Positions 18,131 to 26,866 of a DNA stretch of 64,000 bases are shown piece after piece. Each line of letters opens with the position of its first letter. Positions within the stretch are counted from its first letter, which is position 1. The DNA comes from DYRB01 sp963845265 (GTDB taxonomy: Bacteria > Pseudomonadota > Gammaproteobacteria > Chromatiales > Chromatiaceae): contig CAWJRN010000018.1 in assembly GCA_963845265.1 (NCBI GenBank), positions 124,001-188,000 of the forward strand, written 5' to 3'. The translations under genes were made by a program, and so were the position numbers. The notes beneath the pieces are model-generated. The model was not told the DNA's origin. It saw only the letters and a program-made list of their open reading frames with translations, and made no database searches.

Positions 18131-18873
18131 CGGTCGGCTTTCAGCGGTGAGGTGGGCCAGGTTTGCAGCGCAACGAACCGCTCCTCGGCCGTCAGGTGTG
18201 GGCACTGTTCCAGAAACTCCTGCATACGCGCGTTGGTGTCACCGTAGTCGTAGAACTCGACCGGCTTGCGCAACGCGTGGGTCACCGGGGTCTGGTCGAC
18301 GATGCCCAGCGTAAGCCCGGCGTCCTCGATCTGCTTTGGCCATACGAAGTCCAGCCCCCAGCCCATCGGCGCCCGTTCGTCGAACGGCAACAGCAGCGGG
18401 AACAGGTCGCGGTGCAGCGAGAACAGCGGACCGATCTCAACGAAACGGGTGCGGCGCGCCTCGACCCCCATCAACTGTGCAACGAAGTAATGGTCGATGT
18501 AGCTGCGATGGGTGCGCGCCGGCTGTGCCAGGTGGAAGCCATGGCGCGCCACTACCTCGAGGTAGGCATCCAGAAACCCGCTCGGGAACTCGATGTCGTC
18601 ATCGGTGACCAGCAGGTATTCGTAGTCATCGAGGTCGACCTCGGCCAGCAGCCGATTCAGGAACTCGAACTTCGCGATCCGCTGCGTACTGACCATGCGG
18701 GTGCTCGATTTCAACGCGTCCGGGGGCGCGCTGTCACCCACTGCCCCCCAGCGCAGTTCGACCTGCCAGGCGCCGGCCGAGCTCAGCGCGTCACTGATCG
18801 TGACCGCGTGGTTTTCCTTGTCCGACAGGTAGATGCCAACCACCAACACCTTGTTCCGCTGCGCTGCGCTCAT
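18127..18873 (-). CDS. Putative glycosyltransferase with DDD metal-binding motif
   Basis: 248 residues. The N-terminus (KVLVVGIYLSDKENHA) and the motif YLLVTDDDIEFPSGFLDAYL resemble GT-A type transferases, with the DDD triplet as a possible metal site. MGWGLDFVWPKQIEDAGL resembles the acceptor loop of DUF707-like glycosyltransferases. No precise family is claimed. It is coupled by a 4-bp overlap to the GT2-methyltransferase gene downstream, so the two probably act on the same glycan. Confidence 0.65.
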   Translation of the reverse strand: MSAAQRNKVLVVGIYLSDKENHAVTISDALSSAGAWQVELRWGAVGDSAPPDALKSSTRMVSTQRIAKFEFLNRLLAEVDLDDYEYLLVTDDDIEFPSGFLDAYLEVVARHGFHLAQPARTHRSYIDHYFVAQLMGVEARRTRFVEIGPLFSLHRDLFPLLLPFDERAPMGWGLDFVWPKQIEDAGLTLGIVDQTPVTHALRKPVEFYDYGDTNARMQEFLEQCPHLTAEERFVALQTWPTSPLKADR

Positions 18874-18928
18874 ACCCGAAACTCCGAAATTCGACCTTCA
18901 GCTACCGCGCGCATGCGCATCGGCCCCG

Positions 18929-21900
18929 TCATCCGCTGCTACTCTCACCAATCAGCTCGTAAACCCGCTGGCGGACTGTCCCAATGGTGAAATTCCGCTC
19001 GATGTGTGCGAGACCTGCGCTGGACAGCGCCGACCACAGTGCTGGGTCATGGTAGGCACGCTTGATCTGCTCGACGAACTGGTCGGGGTCATCGGCGAGC
19101 AGGACGTCCTCACCGTCCGTCAGGCCGATGCCTTCGGCCCCGATCGCCGTGGTCACGACTGGCAGGCCGTGGCCCAGCGCCTGCCCGATCTTGCCCTTCA
19201 TGCCGGCCCCGTGTAGCAGCGGGGCGACGAACAGGCGACTGCTCGCGAAATGGGGCGCGACGTCGGGGACAAACCCCAGCGGCAAGACGTGGTCGCTCGC
19301 CATCCGTTTGATTGCGTCGGGCATGTCACTGCCGACAATGGTCAGGCGGATATCGGGCATCTCGGGGATCAGCCGCGGCAGAATTTCATTGACCAAATAC
19401 TCGACCGCCTCGCCGTTGGGCTGGTGCTGGAAACTGCCGATGAAGAACAGCCCCGAGCGCTGCTCGAACGGCGGCACCTCGGCGACCGTGTCATGAATAT
19501 TGGGCAGCACGTGAATCACCGCCTCGGGCAATTCGGCCTGCAGAATCGCCCGCTCATCGGCCGTAATCGCAATGGTCTCGTCGCAGGACGCCGCAATAGC
19601 CAGCTCCAGTGGCTTGTAGCGTGCGGCCTGCGCGCTAAACTCGGCCCTGTACTCGGACACTTCGGCGCCGCGTTCGAAGCGTACCCAGTGCAGGTCGACG
19701 GTGTCATAGATGACCCTGGCATGGACCGCCATTGCACGTACCAACGGCAGGTAACGCTCGGCGATGGCCGGGCGCGACAGGATGACTGTACCCAGTGACG
19801 CACCGTGAGATTTCAACAGCTTGGCAGCTTCTGGCCGCCCGATCGCGGTGATAATGCCCTTGTCGTGGACACGTTGGAGATACGCTGGCGCATGCGCATC
19901 CTGGTCACCGATGAAGTACAGCGGCCGTCCGCTCGCCGCGAGACACTCCAATATCTTGTCCATGCGGTACGAGCCCGAATCGCAGTCCGGTGTCGGCGGC
20001 TTCCAGTCGACCACCAGCACCCCATTCGCGGCGCCCGGCGCACCCGGAACCAGAGCCTCCCAGTCACCATTCCAGGCCGGCACCAGCCGCATCAACCGCG
20101 CGGTGTCAGCGTCAACCGCGCCACCTTCGTAGTCACTGCGCTCGCTGTCATCGTCGCCAGCAGGCTGATAGCCTTCGTCCATCCCGTGAGTCAGGAAATG
20201 GACAAGAGGATTGACGCCGGATTCGGCCACGTGGGGATACTCGAGGAGGTACCAGCTGGAATCGAAATCCGCATTCGGGTCGCGGCCGGCCTCTGCGCCA
20301 TACTGTAGATAATGCAGCAGTGGGTTCATTCCGCCCGGGGCCAGGTCCGGCGACCGTTCCATGTACCAGTCGTGGTCGAACAGCGGGCATGGGCTGCAGC
20401 CCTGTAAGGCACCTTCGCGCAGATAGTGAAGCAGTGGGACCAGGGGCGAGTCGGCCGCTTGCGGACACTGCTTCAGGTAGTAAGCGGTGTCGAACAACGG
20501 ACCCGGGTCATGGCCCTCTTCCGAGCCGTGCGCGAGATAATGACTGAGCGGGTCCAGGCTGCTACTGGCAGCCTCTGGATGACGCTCCAGGTACCAGGGC
20601 ACATCAAACAGTGGATGGGGACTGCGGCCCTCCCGCCACCCCAGGGTCACCCAGTGGACGACCGGCTCAGCCCCGTTGCTCACGACCTCGGGATAGCGGG
20701 CCATGTACCAGGCTTCATCGAACAGACCCGAGCGCAGCACAGCGATGACCTGCCGGCGCTCGGCCAAACGATGCGGCAGCTTCAGGCTGGCCGTCCACCA
20801 TGCCAGTCGCGGCAGCGCCAGGGCCTTTCCCACCAGGTTCGGGCGGCGTCGCTCGACCCAATACAGCGGCTTGGCGGCCCGCCACGCCGCGCTGGTTTGA
20901 ATCGCGTTCGCGTGCTGGAGCAGGCGACTCAGCTCGGACTGGAGCGTGACGTTGTTGCGACGTCGGCGGTCCGATTGCACTTGCAGACGCCGTATCTGCT
21001 CGTTCGCCTTTACCGTTTTCTGGGTCTGCGCATCCACTCTGCGCTGCATGTCACGCCTCAATTCCTCAATTCGCCGCTCCGCATCGCCCTGCAACCACGC
21101 CACCTCCTTCGTAAAGCGGTCGCGGTCAGCTTGGCGTTGCCGGTTCGCCTGGTCGAGCAGGTTCTGCTGACACCTCAACAGGTGCTGCCGCTCGTCGTAG
21201 AACGCGGCCGAAAAGACGTGCGTCGTACTGTCGAACCCTCGTCGCAAGTCCTGCAGGCGCTGCAGTAGCGCGACCGGTTCATCCTCCCTTTCCGCCAATT
21301 CGATCAGGACCCGATAGACCTCCGCGACGCCTTCGAGTATGTCCGAGTCGCGGTCATCCGGTGCCTCGGAGCTTGAATGGTGCCGATGTCGGTCGCTCAA
21401 AAAGGCGTCAATGTCCCGCTCCGACTCCCCACTGAGAGGCGGAAACAGCCAGCCGAAGCGATTACGCACACGGGTCTCGAGGCCACGCCAATCGCCCAGC
21501 AGCTGGTCATAGGTGGTGAACAGACGGGGGATCCCGCGGCTGGCCAATTCGGCATCGAGCACATGCCGCATCCACAACAGCATCGACTTGGCCCGCGAGA
21601 ACTGATCGCGACGCTGCAGTGACGCGGCCACGTCCAGCGGGTTGCGTACCGGTACCAGCGCGATTGGCTCGATCGCCTGTTGCTCCAACACCGACAGCCA
21701 GAACGGCAGGAACCGGCACACCCTCGGGTCCTTGAACACGAATACCGGCGCATCCTCGAACACACGCCCCAGTGCGTCGCGGGCTTCGTCGGCAAACCCC
21801 TGCGCCACGCTGGACTGCAGCCATTCCGGGCTGATCGCACGCCAGTCGTTCCAGCCCGACCCCGCCGCCTGCAGCAGGCGGTCGTGGAACTGAATCAGGT

Positions 21901-22114
21901 CTCGGGACTCCCAATAGCCGGCCGCGTTGTACTCATTGGCGGGCTCCAGCTCGCCAGGCAATTCGGCGCCGAGCAGATTGACCACCCGGGCGAGGGCCGA
22001 GGTACCGCTGCGATGCATCCCGAGGATGAAAATAGCGGTCCGGGAGGTGTTCGGCGGGTCGTTCGGCAACGGGGAGGACTCCCCCCGCGAGTCACCATCT
22101 TGGATTGGCGGCAT
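18929..22114 (-). CDS. Sulfotransferase / coiled-coil / five 38-residue repeats / GT4 glycosyltransferase fusion
   Basis: 1061 residues in four parts. (1) Residues ~25-260: PAPS-dependent sulfotransferase with the 5'-phosphosulfate loop ILGMHRSGTSALAR and 3'-phosphate motif VPVRNPLDVAASLQRRD. (2) ~300-410: Arg/Gln-rich coiled coil. (3) 464-653: five exact-length 38-residue tandem repeats, consensus LFD.-WYLERYPE....G..PL.HYL..G..EGR.P.P. (4) ~690-1061: GT-B glycosyltransferase of the GT4 group (LFFIGSFQHQPNGEAVEYL, LFVAPLLHGAGMKGKIGQAL). The ATG at 22114 is preferred to a TTG at 22123. Parts 1 and 4 are paralogous to the next gene upstream. It probably builds and sulfates a surface glycan. 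Confidence 0.85.
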   Translation of the reverse strand: MPPIQDGDSRGESSPLPNDPPNTSRTAIFILGMHRSGTSALARVVNLLGAELPGELEPANEYNAAGYWESRDLIQFHDRLLQAAGSGWNDWRAISPEWLQSSVAQGFADEARDALGRVFEDAPVFVFKDPRVCRFLPFWLSVLEQQAIEPIALVPVRNPLDVAASLQRRDQFSRAKSMLLWMRHVLDAELASRGIPRLFTTYDQLLGDWRGLETRVRNRFGWLFPPLSGESERDIDAFLSDRHRHHSSSEAPDDRDSDILEGVAEVYRVLIELAEREDEPVALLQRLQDLRRGFDSTTHVFSAAFYDERQHLLRCQQNLLDQANRQRQADRDRFTKEVAWLQGDAERRIEELRRDMQRRVDAQTQKTVKANEQIRRLQVQSDRRRRNNVTLQSELSRLLQHANAIQTSAAWRAAKPLYWVERRRPNLVGKALALPRLAWWTASLKLPHRLAERRQVIAVLRSGLFDEAWYMARYPEVVSNGAEPVVHWVTLGWREGRSPHPLFDVPWYLERHPEAASSSLDPLSHYLAHGSEEGHDPGPLFDTAYYLKQCPQAADSPLVPLLHYLREGALQGCSPCPLFDHDWYMERSPDLAPGGMNPLLHYLQYGAEAGRDPNADFDSSWYLLEYPHVAESGVNPLVHFLTHGMDEGYQPAGDDDSERSDYEGGAVDADTARLMRLVPAWNGDWEALVPGAPGAANGVLVVDWKPPTPDCDSGSYRMDKILECLAASGRPLYFIGDQDAHAPAYLQRVHDKGIITAIGRPEAAKLLKSHGASLGTVILSRPAIAERYLPLVRAMAVHARVIYDTVDLHWVRFERGAEVSEYRAEFSAQAARYKPLELAIAASCDETIAITADERAILQAELPEAVIHVLPNIHDTVAEVPPFEQRSGLFFIGSFQHQPNGEAVEYLVNEILPRLIPEMPDIRLTIVGSDMPDAIKRMASDHVLPLGFVPDVAPHFASSRLFVAPLLHGAGMKGKIGQALGHGLPVVTTAIGAEGIGLTDGEDVLLADDPDQFVEQIKRAYHDPALWSALSSAGLAHIERNFTIGTVRQRVYELIGESSSG

Positions 22115-22215
22115 CGGATACAAGGATCAGTCGAGTAAACGGTGAATAATAGGGAACTCACCCCGGAACCGCAAAGCCTTCGGGGCCACACAATCGTGGG
22201 GGTGCGCGAGGGCGC

Positions 22216-25200
22216 TCACTGCTGCGGCCAAAGAGCCTCGTCCGCCTCCAGCCCAAGGTCTCGGAACAGGCCGACCAGCGCCTGACGTGCCTGAGCAAAA
22301 GAAAAATGCTTGCTGACATTCTCTTGCCCCTCGTTCGAAAGCCTCTCCCACAGCGCGTCGTCGGTGTAGAGGCGGCTCATGGCGTCAGCGAAGGCGACGG
22401 CGTTGTCCGCCAGCAGCACGTCTTGCCCGTCGGTGAGAAACATCCCCTCCACGGATACCGGGGTGGCGACCACCGGTAGGCCATAGCTCATGCTCTGATT
22501 GATCTTGCCCTTGACCCCGGCCCCGTACCTCAAGGGGCAGACGGAGAATCGGACGGCGCGCAACAGCTCCGACAGGTCCGGGACGAAGCCCAGCATGTCG
22601 AGACCGACCGACTCGCCAAGGCGGCGCAGGGAGTCGGGCATGCGACTACCGACGACCAGGGTCCGCGCCTGCGGGTGCCGCTGATGGAACAAGGGCCAGA
22701 TTTCGCTGGCGTAGTACTCGACGGCGTCCACGTTGGGCGGGTGCCGGAATCCTCCGACGAACAGCAGGTCGCGGCGCCCAGCGGCCGGGGCCACGGAATC
22801 CACGGGCGCATGCACGTTGCTGACGATGTGGACCTGGGCCTGGGGGGCCTCGCGGGCGAGTACATTGGCCTCGTCGCTGCTGACGACCAGGGTTGCGTCG
22901 CTCTTGGCGACGATACCGACCTCTTCCCGGAACGCGATGTCGGCAGCCTTGCGCGAGGCGTCCTGGCCGTCCAGTTCGGCCTGTCGACGCAGGCGCAGAA
23001 AATGCAGGTCGACGGTGTCGAAGACGATCCGCGCATTGGGTGCGACCTTGCGGATGAGGCCCACGTAGTGTTTGGCGATGTAGTGCCGGGACAGCACGAT
23101 GACGTCGTGCTCATGGGCGTGGGACCGGAGATAGGATTTGACCGATGAGAGGTAGGGGCCATGCAAGACCTCGATTCCCAACTGCTGGAGCTCATGGGTG
23201 TAGGGTTGGGGGTGCTCCAGGTTGTCCGCGACAAAAGCGACTTTGCACCCGAACTCCTGAAGGATCTGCAGCAGGCACCTGGCGCGCAGCGAGCCGGAGT
23301 CCTGATCGGGCATCAGCATGCAGGCATCCACCCACAAGACCCGATGCTTTACGCCGCGGTCGCGTTCGCGCTCGGGCATGACGGCAGTGTTCAAGTAGCT
23401 GGAGAGCTGAACGGCCCACTTGTCACGGAAGATGTCGCGATTCCTGACCTGGTATGCCTTCACGCCGGATGTCTCGTCCGTACCGTGGGAAGTTCCTTCG
23501 AAGTGGACGACCTGTGCGTCCGGTTGGTAGAGGACCCGCTTGCCGCGCGCGCGGATGGCGAAGCAGAGGTCGGTATCCTCATAGTAGGCCGGGGCATAGC
23601 GGTCGTCGAAGCCACCAATCTCGTCAAACAGGTCCTTGGGGATCAGGAGACAAGCCGCAGAACAGTAGTCGACCTGGCGAACGTACTGGAAGCGAGGATC
23701 CTCGGGGTCCTCGCCCCGCCCCCAGGTCCACGCAGATCCATCTTTCCAAACGATGCCTCCGGCCTCTTGCAACAGCCCATTCGGGTAGATCAATTGGGCT
23801 CCAACGGCACCCACGTCTGCACCGTCCTTCGCGGTCCGCAACAGCGCATCGAGCCAACCGGGCAGCACCAGGGTGTCGTTGTTCAGCAACACCAGGTAGC
23901 GGCCCCTGGCTTGAGCGGCGGCCCGGTTGCAACTGCGCAGGAAACCCAAGTTCTCGTCGTTAGTGACGATGCGCAGGCCGGTCACGGCGGCGAGCGCCTC
24001 GGCGGCAGGCTCCGGGTAGTGGTCATCGACCAACAGGACTTCATAGGCCAGCGCGCCGGTGTTGTCCGCGATGCTCTTGAGGCAGGTGAAGGTGACACGA
24101 TGCTGTCCATAGGTCGGCACGACGATGGTCACTTCAGGCTCTGGATGGCTCGGAATCTCCAGCGCCCGAATCTCCGACTCGGCCCGATAGATATCGGGCG
24201 GCGGCTCGCTGGTGAGCCCTTCCCTGCGTACTTGGGCGCGCCGGCGGATTTCATCGATCAGGCCGCGAACCCCCTCCTTCGCGACGATTCCACGGGCATG
24301 CGCAGCCGCCCGGGGCAGCCTTGTCGGCGCGGCTTTGACCCTGAGGCCCACACCCTTGAGCTGGTCGACCGACCAGCGCAGGGGTGCGGTCGCACGCCAG
24401 AAGGTGCTTTGCTCCAGCGCCTCTAGCCGCCGTTGGAGATCGTCGATGGTGCTGCCCAGATGTGCGGCATTGCGGTTCTGGGCATCGTCATAGTCGCGTA
24501 AAGACTGCGTGAGGTCTCGCACTTGGCCCTCCCTGACCGAGACTACGCGTTTCAGCTCGGCCAACTGCGCGTCCCGCTCGAGCAACACCTCCTGATGCTG
24601 GGTCCGCTCGCGATCCGCCTCCCGACTGTAGGCGTCCCGCGCGGCGGTGGCCCGGGCCAGGGCAACCTCGGCGGCCTGCAGTTGCTCAACCCCCTTGTCG
24701 ACGCGAAAGCCCATCCCCGCCAGTGCCCGGCCGTAGGTCGCATCCGCCCCGTCGAGCTCCTCGCGCACCGCGTCAAGCTCCGCCTCGGCCCCAGGGTCGT
24801 CGCCAGGGTCGGAGCTGGCCAGGCGCAACAAGCTGTCGTAGACCCGTACCACCCAGCCGGGGACCTCACCCCGCTGTCGGGCCTCGGCCCAATCGGCCCG
24901 CTCGCGGCGGAGCCCCGGGGACAGAAAGTCCTCGATCTCGGCCTCAGCGGTGCGCGACAGCGGCGGCCAGTGCATCCCCAGGGCCTCACCGATACGGTTC
25001 ACCACCCCGTGCCAGTCCTGCAGCAGCCCCTCGTAAGTCACGAAGACGCGCTCTTGGCCGCGGGTCGCCTGTTCGGCGTCCAGCACGTTGCGCAGCCACA
25101 CCAGATAGCCCTTGGCGAGCGGGAAATCGTTTCGCGCCTTGAGCGACGCCGCCACCTCAGCCGGGTTGCGCAACAGCAGGATGAACTGCGCCCGCGCTTC

Positions 25201-25629
25201 AAGCCTCGGCAGTACCGCAAGCCACAGCGGCACCAGCCGGCACAGGCGCGGGTCCTTGATGGCGAACAGCGGCGCATCGGCGAGATCCCGCCTCAGTAGC
25301 GAGAGCAACTCGTCGGCAATGGACCGCGCCACGTCGGAAGCGAACCAGTCCTGCGGGAAGCGCGACACATCGTCCCAGGTGCTGCCGGCACTCGCCAAAG
25401 CGCGATCGTGCAGGGCGGCCACATCGAGGGGCTCCCAGAAGCCGAGGTCGTCGTCTCCCGCCACCCCTTCGGCCAAATTGCCTCCCAAGGCCCCATCCAC
25501 CAGGTTCAGGGTGCGTGCGAGGGCGGAGGTCCCACTGCGGTGCATTCCGACGACCAGCAGGGCACGCCGCAACGTCGGCACAGTCGGCGATTGGGGGGAC
25601 GGGGACGGGGGCTTGGTGAGTGTACTCAA
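22216..25629 (-). CDS. Sulfotransferase / coiled-coil / GT2 / GT4 fusion
   Basis: 1137 residues. The N-terminus is a sulfotransferase (VVGMHRSGTSALARTLNLVD; LLLRNPAEVAASLKARND). A coiled coil lies near residues 290-410. Then comes a complete GT2 domain (VTIVVPTYGQHRVTFTCLKS, LLNNDTLVLPGWLDALL, PAYYEDTDLCFAIRARG) at about 500-760. The C-terminus is a GT4 domain (LLFVGGFRHPPNVDAVEYYA, PLRYGAGVKGKINQSMSYGL). The GT4 and sulfotransferase parts resemble those of the 18929-22114 protein, while the middle differs. The only upstream start is a TTG at 25629; internal GTG/TTG codons before GMHRSG are alternatives. Substrates are unknown. Confidence 0.85.
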   Translation of the reverse strand: MSTLTKPPSPSPQSPTVPTLRRALLVVGMHRSGTSALARTLNLVDGALGGNLAEGVAGDDDLGFWEPLDVAALHDRALASAGSTWDDVSRFPQDWFASDVARSIADELLSLLRRDLADAPLFAIKDPRLCRLVPLWLAVLPRLEARAQFILLLRNPAEVAASLKARNDFPLAKGYLVWLRNVLDAEQATRGQERVFVTYEGLLQDWHGVVNRIGEALGMHWPPLSRTAEAEIEDFLSPGLRRERADWAEARQRGEVPGWVVRVYDSLLRLASSDPGDDPGAEAELDAVREELDGADATYGRALAGMGFRVDKGVEQLQAAEVALARATAARDAYSREADRERTQHQEVLLERDAQLAELKRVVSVREGQVRDLTQSLRDYDDAQNRNAAHLGSTIDDLQRRLEALEQSTFWRATAPLRWSVDQLKGVGLRVKAAPTRLPRAAAHARGIVAKEGVRGLIDEIRRRAQVRREGLTSEPPPDIYRAESEIRALEIPSHPEPEVTIVVPTYGQHRVTFTCLKSIADNTGALAYEVLLVDDHYPEPAAEALAAVTGLRIVTNDENLGFLRSCNRAAAQARGRYLVLLNNDTLVLPGWLDALLRTAKDGADVGAVGAQLIYPNGLLQEAGGIVWKDGSAWTWGRGEDPEDPRFQYVRQVDYCSAACLLIPKDLFDEIGGFDDRYAPAYYEDTDLCFAIRARGKRVLYQPDAQVVHFEGTSHGTDETSGVKAYQVRNRDIFRDKWAVQLSSYLNTAVMPERERDRGVKHRVLWVDACMLMPDQDSGSLRARCLLQILQEFGCKVAFVADNLEHPQPYTHELQQLGIEVLHGPYLSSVKSYLRSHAHEHDVIVLSRHYIAKHYVGLIRKVAPNARIVFDTVDLHFLRLRRQAELDGQDASRKAADIAFREEVGIVAKSDATLVVSSDEANVLAREAPQAQVHIVSNVHAPVDSVAPAAGRRDLLFVGGFRHPPNVDAVEYYASEIWPLFHQRHPQARTLVVGSRMPDSLRRLGESVGLDMLGFVPDLSELLRAVRFSVCPLRYGAGVKGKINQSMSYGLPVVATPVSVEGMFLTDGQDVLLADNAVAFADAMSRLYTDDALWERLSNEGQENVSKHFSFAQARQALVGLFRDLGLEADEALWPQQ

Positions 25630-25758
25630 GGATCTTTATCCGGATCAGGGACGGGGCGGCAGTCCGCCAGGTGCGTACGGCCTCGCCAAAGCCTCGCAGT
25701 ATACGACAGCCCGCCTGATACTAACGAAATTCGGGGCCCCCTAGCGTCACACAGCGCG

Positions 25759-26670
25759 TCAATCCAGCCGGGTGTCGAACCCGAGCTGCGCGACGAAGGC
25801 GACGTCGTCCGGATCGAAGCAATCCAGGCCATGGCGCTTGAACCGCCCGATGGACGCGGGTGCCCGCGTTAGCCCGACGAGGCGCTCCAGCTTGTCTTTG
25901 GCGACGTCCGCGCCCAGGAAATCGACCAGCTCGCGCAGCCCCTGGCCGGGGTCGGCGCAGAGCCGGTCAAAGTTCAGCAGCAAGAAACGCTCGCCCAGCG
26001 GCGCACACAGGTCGAGCACCCGCCGGTGCACCCGGTGCCAGTACTGGAGTGAGGTGCGCGGCGAGACCTCCACACCCGGCCCAAGAAACTGCCCCCCCCA
26101 GAACGCGATCTGGTTCTGATTGGCACTGTAGGCCATGTCCAGCCCGTTGCGGACCACGTGGATGTAGCGTAGCCCTGGCAGGCTGTGAGCCAGACGGTCG
26201 ATGACAATGTGGGTATTCGGCTCCTTCCACCCCCAGGGTGCCAGTTTGGGTGCCGGCGGCCCGGTGAGTAGGGTCTCGGCCCGTGCGCGCAGCCACGGGG
26301 GCGGGTGCTCCCCCCGGTCGGGCTCGGCCAGACAGCGGACCAGGTCCACCTGCTGCGGTGCCGGCGGATCGCCCCCCCTCATGCGCGACACGAAGACCTC
26401 GAGCACCTCGGCGAGCGCAGCATCGGTCAGGCCGAGCACCTCACGCCGCTTGAAGAGGAGGGTGAACCATAGGTTGTCGAGGGACTCGTTGAGGTCGCCG
26501 CCCAGGTAGTAGCCGAGCTCCAGCAGCACCTGGGCGATCAGGCGCGTGCCGCTGCCCCCGACGCCTCCGACCGCCACGGGGCAGACGGCGGCGCCGGCGC
26601 ACGCAACTTCGATCTCCCCACGCTCAGTAAGCACACCCTTCACCTTCACCTTGATCTGGCCCAGTTGCAC
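25759..26670 (-). CDS. Sulfotransferase family protein
   Basis: 303 residues. The P-loop-like 5'-PSB motif is AVGGVGGSGTRLIAQVL and the 3'-PB motif is IHVVRNGLDMAYSANQNQ, as in PAPS-dependent sulfotransferases. A GTG at 26670 is the first start in frame. No signal peptide is visible, so it should be cytoplasmic. It is the third sulfotransferase domain in 8 kb and is transcribed divergently from the OGT-like gene. The acceptor is probably a glycan intermediate. Confidence 0.8.
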   Translation of the reverse strand: MQLGQIKVKVKGVLTERGEIEVACAGAAVCPVAVGGVGGSGTRLIAQVLLELGYYLGGDLNESLDNLWFTLLFKRREVLGLTDAALAEVLEVFVSRMRGGDPPAPQQVDLVRCLAEPDRGEHPPPWLRARAETLLTGPPAPKLAPWGWKEPNTHIVIDRLAHSLPGLRYIHVVRNGLDMAYSANQNQIAFWGGQFLGPGVEVSPRTSLQYWHRVHRRVLDLCAPLGERFLLLNFDRLCADPGQGLRELVDFLGADVAKDKLERLVGLTRAPASIGRFKRHGLDCFDPDDVAFVAQLGFDTRLD

Positions 26671-26764
26671 CCTATCCAGGCGCCATTCTCACCGCAGAGA
26701 CGGTCTCGAACGCGCGCCTCACGGCGAAGCGCCGTTTCGACCCGCGGCTTGCGAAGCGCTGCAA

Positions 26765-26770
26765 TATAAT
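26765..26770 (+). promoter_or_regulatory. Candidate -10 element TATAAT for the OGT-like gene
   Basis: A perfect TATAAT lies 96 bp before the proposed TTG start, in the divergent gap (26671-26866). No -35 hexamer is found at 16-18 bp spacing, so this is a weak candidate only. Confidence 0.25.
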
Positions 26771-26866
26771 CTCAGGGGTAGTCAGAATGCCAGCACATCG
26801 CTTTTTGGTCTTGGGTCGTGGAAGATTACCGGACAAACCATTGGCCCAGTACGAAAAGGAGCGCCG

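Noticed and set aside
23161..24426. 421-residue plus-strand frame inside the sulfotransferase-GT2-GT4 gene
   Set aside because: Shadow of the opposite strand, which has intact catalytic motifs along its whole length.
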